From an uncultured Gammaproteobacteria bacterium (GTDB lineage Bacteria; Pseudomonadota; Gammaproteobacteria; SZUA-140): DNA of 7,319 nt. The notes under the pieces are model-generated. The model was not told the origin of the DNA and searched no databases. It saw only the letters and a list, made by a program, of their open reading frames with translations. The stretch's first letter is position 1, and every line of letters begins with the position of its first letter. The position numbers and the translations under genes were made by a program. Below are positions 3,926-7,319 of the stretch, piece after piece. The stretch spans positions 1 through 7,319 of the forward strand of contig CALZMY010000077.1 of the NCBI GenBank assembly GCA_945788675.1, read 5' to 3'.

Positions 3926-5932
3926 ATGGTAACCGCGTTAACAGAAGAGATATTACCGCAACCCTTTAGCGGTACACTTCATCGTCCAGTTGTGGTGGTG
4001 GGAAGCGGCCCGGTCGGGGTGCGTACTGTGCAGGAACTGCTACGTTTGAATCCCGAACAGGAGATCATTATCTACGGTGATGAACCGTATGAGCCCTATA
4101 ACCGTGTACGCCTGACACAGATGCTGGCGGGCCACTCTACCTGGGCCGATGTGTTTAGCTCACTGCGCCTGCCGGACCTGCCCAACCTGATCAAACGTTA
4201 CAACTGCCCGATCACCACCATCGACCCTGAGCAGAGGTCAGTCGTCGATTGCCTTGGCCAGACTCAACACTACGCCAGCCTGGTACTGGCAACCGGCTCC
4301 AGCCCGCATGTGCCATCGATCCCCGGCAATAGACTGGCGGGGGTTTTTACACTGCGCAACATGTCTGATGCGCTGGGACTTGCAGCGCGCCGGGTGCGTA
4401 CCCGTAAAACACTGGTGATCGGTGGCGGCCTGCTCGGAATTGAGGCAGCACGTGCCCTGCAGCGTAGCCACACTGAGGTCTCAATCATCCAGCACGGCTC
4501 GCGCCTGATGCCGGCACAGCTGGATGAAAAAGGTGCTGCCCTGATTCGTGATCGCGCACTGTCACTCGGCATGAAGGTCTATCTTAACGACAGTGTGCAG
4601 GAGATCCTTGGTGAACGGCTGGTCGCTGGTGTGCGTCTGCGTAGCGGCGAAGAGATCGAATTCGATACCGTGGTACTCGCCACCGGGATCACCCCCAATA
4701 CACAACTTGCGAGAAAGATTGGACTCAGTGTCGGGCGCGGCATTCGTGTCAACGACCAGCTGCAAACCTCAGACCCTGACATCTATGCAGTCGGCGAATG
4801 TACCGAACACCGCGGCCAGATCTACGGCCTGGTGGCGCCCGGGCTGGAGCAGGCCTCTGTTGCCGCCCACACTATCCTGGAGCGTAAAGCAAACTACCTC
4901 GGCAGCATCGCCGCCGCAAACCTCAAGGTGATTGGAGAGTCGGTATTCAGCATCGGCACGGTGACTGATGACGATATCTCCAATCTCGACAGCTGTTATG
5001 AATACAGCGATGCAGGTGGTGAGAGCTATCGTCGACTGGTGGTGCATCGCGGCCGTCTGATCGGTGCCATCGCGATCGGCAACTGGGACCAGTTGAGCCG
5101 TGTTCAGGAAGGGGTGACCTATAAGCGTCGCATCCTGCCGTGGCAGGTTGCCCGCTTCAAAAAAAGCGGCGACATCTGGCCCGACCAGCAGGCCGAGGAG
5201 ATTCATCAATGGCCGGCGACTGCGACGGTCTGTAACTGTACCGGTGTATCGCGCGGTGCACTCAGTGCCGCCATTGAGGGCGGCTGCAACTCGGTTGAAT
5301 CACTGGCACAGTGTACCGGCGCATCAACGGTATGTGGTAGCTGCAAACCCAAACTCTCACAGATGCTGGGCGAAGCGCCCGCCGCTGTCGTCAGCAAAGG
5401 GCGCAGCACGTTACTGATGCTCTCGGCAGTGAGCATCTTGCTGGCCACACTGCTGTTAATGATGATACCGATCCCGTTCAGCAACACAGTCGTTATTGAA
5501 TGGCATATCAGCGAACTATGGCTCGACAGCTTTTATAAAGAATTTACCGGCTTTACGCTACTGGGACTCTCTGTCATCGGTCTGCTGATATCACTGCGCA
5601 AACGAATCATAAAAATAACTCAGAGTAAATTTAGCGGTGACTTCGGCTACTGGCGAGTTATGCACGTCACACTCGGAACGGTTGCACTCGCGACACTGGT
5701 ACTCCACACCGGCATGCGCATGGGCGAAAACCTGAACTTTCTACTGATGTGCTCCTTTGTCGGCCTCGCGACTGTCGGTGCGATTGCCGGTGGCGTCACC
5801 GCCTATGAGGCTAAACACCCCAGCCTGAACATTGGGCGCTGGCGTCGCTGCACCACCTGGGCACACATCTTTCTTTTCTGGCCGCTGCCGGTACTGCTTG
5901 GGTTTCACGTTCTGAAATCGTACGTCTACTAA
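3926..5932 (+). CDS. NAD(P)H oxidoreductase: NirB-like FAD domain, BFD [2Fe-2S] domain and diheme membrane domain
   Basis: The protein has 668 residues. Residues 20-320 are a two-dinucleotide oxidoreductase: GSGPVG (26-31) for FAD, LATGSSP (121-127), GGGLLGIE (166-173) for NAD(P)H, LATGITPN (251-258) and VGEC (289-292). Residues 321-430 resemble the region that follows in NirB. Residues 435-480 are a BFD-type [2Fe-2S] domain with Cys436, 438, 470 and 473. NirB would go on to its sirohaem part. Here there are instead about five membrane helices (494-515, 540-557, 577-596, 604-624, 645-665). His580/His594 and His647/His661 give two His-X13-His pairs, as in ferric reductase/NOX proteins, suited to two b haems. 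Basic loops KRIIK and RWRR place the N-terminal domains in the cytoplasm. GGAACGAG precedes the ATG. The likely role is to move electrons from NAD(P)H across the membrane to the following cytochrome; substrates are unproven. Confidence 0.9.
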   Translation: MVTALTEEILPQPFSGTLHRPVVVVGSGPVGVRTVQELLRLNPEQEIIIYGDEPYEPYNRVRLTQMLAGHSTWADVFSSLRLPDLPNLIKRYNCPITTIDPEQRSVVDCLGQTQHYASLVLATGSSPHVPSIPGNRLAGVFTLRNMSDALGLAARRVRTRKTLVIGGGLLGIEAARALQRSHTEVSIIQHGSRLMPAQLDEKGAALIRDRALSLGMKVYLNDSVQEILGERLVAGVRLRSGEEIEFDTVVLATGITPNTQLARKIGLSVGRGIRVNDQLQTSDPDIYAVGECTEHRGQIYGLVAPGLEQASVAAHTILERKANYLGSIAAANLKVIGESVFSIGTVTDDDISNLDSCYEYSDAGGESYRRLVVHRGRLIGAIAIGNWDQLSRVQEGVTYKRRILPWQVARFKKSGDIWPDQQAEEIHQWPATATVCNCTGVSRGALSAAIEGGCNSVESLAQCTGASTVCGSCKPKLSQMLGEAPAAVVSKGRSTLLMLSAVSILLATLLLMMIPIPFSNTVVIEWHISELWLDSFYKEFTGFTLLGLSVIGLLISLRKRIIKITQSKFSGDFGYWRVMHVTLGTVALATLVLHTGMRMGENLNFLLMCSFVGLATVGAIAGGVTAYEAKHPSLNIGRWRRCTTWAHIFLFWPLPVLLGFHVLKSYVY

Positions 5933-5954
5933 ATGGCAGCATGAGAACTCTGAA

Positions 5955-7319
5955 ATGAAAAGTAGCAATAAAAAATGGTGGGGAATGTGGTTGAGCAGCA
6001 CGCTGTTGCTGGCAGGCTACTACGCATACTCAATGACACAGGGCGAAGAAGGCATTTTCCTGCCGGGCCCGAGTAGCCACGGCCATTATCAGATTGAGCT
6101 AGCGTGTGACAGCTGCCACGGTGAGGCGTTTGATGGGCCGGATGTGATGCAGCAGGCGTGTGTCAGCTGCCATAGTGCGGAGCTAGAGCGTGTTGAAGAT
6201 TCACATCCACGTAAGAAATTTACCGACCCGAGAAATGCAGACCGCCTCGAACAGCTCGACGCCCGCTTCTGTGTCACCTGCCACAACGAACATCGTTTAG
6301 AGATCACCGATGAGACCGGCGTCACCCTGCCGACAGACTTCTGTTTTCTATGCCACCAGGATATCGCGGAAGACCGCAAAAGCCACCAGGATATCGCGTT
6401 TGACAGCTGCTCCAGCAGCGGCTGTCACAACTATCATGACAACAAGGCGCTCTATGAAGACTTCCTGTTAAAGCATGGCAATGACGAAGAGACCAACCGA
6501 CAGGGATTACTACCACAGCGTAACCTCGCGACATTTATCAGATCGATTAGTGACAACCCGCTAACACCATTAGTGGCAAGCGATGCTGACATGCCTGCCC
6601 ATGTGCTAACTGATGAAGTTGACACTGAGACAGTGATCACTGACTGGCTGGCAAGTTCACATGCGCGCAACGGGGTGAACTGTAGCGACTGTCATATGGG
6701 TGCCCATATCGCTGATGATCGCTGGGAGACCTCCCCTACCCAGGAGGTATGTAAAGAGTGTCACGCCAAAGAGCAGGAGGGATTTTTTGCCAGCCGACAT
6801 GGCATGCGTCGTGCGCAAAACATGGCGGCGATGTCACCCGCCATCGCGCGCCTGCCGATGAAACAGAAGAGCCATGAAAAGTCACTTTCCTGCCATAGCT
6901 GTCACGACAGCCATCGCTACAATACAGAAACGGCCGCAGTCGAGGCGTGCCTCGGCTGCCATAATGACAAACACACCCTCGCCTATAAACAGTCGCCCCA
7001 CTTTGGACTCTGGCAACAGGAACTAGCAGGAGCCTTGCCAAAAGGGAGCGGCGTGAGTTGTAGCAGCTGTCATCTGCCGCGCGAGACGATCCGTGTTCAC
7101 GGTCGTGACCGTATCGCGGTGCAGCATAATCAAAACGATTATCTGCGCCCCAATGAGAAGATGGTCCGTCCGGTCTGTCTGAAATGTCACGGCCTCGAAT
7201 TCACACTCAGCTCGCTTGCAGATGAGGCACTCATTGAAAAGAACTTTACTGGCAAACCAGTCGAGACAGTGGCCAGCATCGAAATGGCGCTTAAACGCGA
7301 GCGCACAGAAAAAAAGAAA
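5955..7319 (+). CDS. membrane-anchored undecahaem c-type cytochrome (3' end outside window)
   Basis: The frame is open from the ATG at 5955 to the window edge (455 codons), so the C-terminus is missing. A basic start (NKK) and one hydrophobic segment at about 8-27 (WWGMWLSSTLLLAGYYAY) form an uncleaved-looking anchor. The rest would be periplasmic, where haem c is attached. Ten CXXCH motifs begin at Cys51, 69, 106, 130, 243, 266, 313, 332, 369 and 408. One CX4CH (CSSSGCH) begins at Cys152. Motif 8 is CHSCH. Many extra histidines could be distal ligands. The style is that of the broad cytochrome c3-like multihaem group. No CXXCK, the active-site motif of NrfA, is seen so far. It starts 22 bases after the oxidoreductase gene with a GAGA element before the ATG, so the two are very probably one operon. 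It likely takes electrons from the diheme domain and passes them on, or reduces a small molecule itself. Confidence 0.9.
   Translation, partial: MKSSNKKWWGMWLSSTLLLAGYYAYSMTQGEEGIFLPGPSSHGHYQIELACDSCHGEAFDGPDVMQQACVSCHSAELERVEDSHPRKKFTDPRNADRLEQLDARFCVTCHNEHRLEITDETGVTLPTDFCFLCHQDIAEDRKSHQDIAFDSCSSSGCHNYHDNKALYEDFLLKHGNDEETNRQGLLPQRNLATFIRSISDNPLTPLVASDADMPAHVLTDEVDTETVITDWLASSHARNGVNCSDCHMGAHIADDRWETSPTQEVCKECHAKEQEGFFASRHGMRRAQNMAAMSPAIARLPMKQKSHEKSLSCHSCHDSHRYNTETAAVEACLGCHNDKHTLAYKQSPHFGLWQQELAGALPKGSGVSCSSCHLPRETIRVHGRDRIAVQHNQNDYLRPNEKMVRPVCLKCHGLEFTLSSLADEALIEKNFTGKPVETVASIEMALKRERTEKKK
6352..6398 (+). repeat. short direct repeat inside the cytochrome gene
   Basis: GCCACCAGGATATCGCG occurs twice (6352-6368 and 6382-6398) with a 30-bp period, exactly ten codons. 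The first copy encodes the end of haem motif 4 and HQDIA; the second encodes SHQDIA just before the CX4CH motif. It looks like a small in-frame duplication that added a histidine. Confidence 0.7.

Noticed and set aside
4769..5209. 146-codon minus-strand frame opposite the oxidoreductase gene
   Set aside because: It is an antisense shadow; the plus strand encodes continuous conserved domains.
3926..5932. Labelling the oxidoreductase as nirB (assimilatory nitrite reductase)
   Set aside because: Only the FAD and BFD parts match; the sirohaem/4Fe-4S half is missing and replaced by membrane helices.
6089..6670. Minus-strand frames opposite the cytochrome gene
   Set aside because: They are rich in Ser, Trp and Ala from reversed CXXCH codons; the plus strand carries eleven regular haem motifs.
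1..7319. CRISPR array, tRNA or rRNA genes
   Set aside because: No regularly spaced direct repeats and no tRNA- or rRNA-like sequence were seen on either strand.

Overview
The window looks like a chromosomal piece of a gammaproteobacterium with a versatile, probably lithotrophic or anaerobically respiring, metabolism. This rests on the multiheme c-type cytochrome, the NirB-like redox protein, the LivJ-type binding protein, near-consensus RpoN (sigma-54) promoters and an IS5-like terminal-repeat element. It is an inference from gene style; no rRNA or other marker gene is present.

Layout. 1-128 (minus) is the start of a membrane protein that runs off the left edge. It is divergent from an exported type-1 periplasmic binding protein (324-1496). 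1497-2368 has no convincing intact gene. It holds an imperfect palindromic repeat (1592-1680), a 263-bp MITE-like element with long terminal inverted repeats flanked by CTAG (1717-1987), an AT-rich minus-strand membrane ORF whose 3' end lies in the MITE (1974-2204), and the control region of the next gene. 2384-3571 encodes a GlgC (ADP-glucose pyrophosphorylase) homologue that has lost key substrate-binding motifs. 3572-3925 is a control region. 3926-5932 and 5955-7319 (open at the right edge) form a two-gene redox operon.

The most interesting part is the redox operon and its control. The first protein fuses a NirB-like FAD/NAD(P)H module and a BFD [2Fe-2S] domain to a five-helix membrane domain. 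Two of those helices each carry a His-X13-His pair, as in ferric reductase/NOX proteins. The second protein is membrane-anchored and carries eleven haem c motifs. Together they look like a wire from cytoplasmic NAD(P)H through FAD, 2Fe-2S and two b haems to a periplasmic multihaem cytochrome. The final acceptor is unknown.

Upstream of this operon are a sigma-54 promoter (3704-3721) and a leader of about 195 nt ending in a strong intrinsic terminator, with the Shine-Dalgarno sequence immediately after its T-tract. Transcription from that promoter must therefore read through a conditional terminator. Two small hexaloop hairpins precede and overlap the terminator, resembling the ANTAR/NasR antitermination layout of nitrate-assimilation operons. 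A second sigma-54 promoter (2326-2341) with tandem NtrC-like sites lies upstream of the GlgC homologue. The working hypothesis is that both units answer to nitrogen status, and the redox operon also to nitrate or nitrite.
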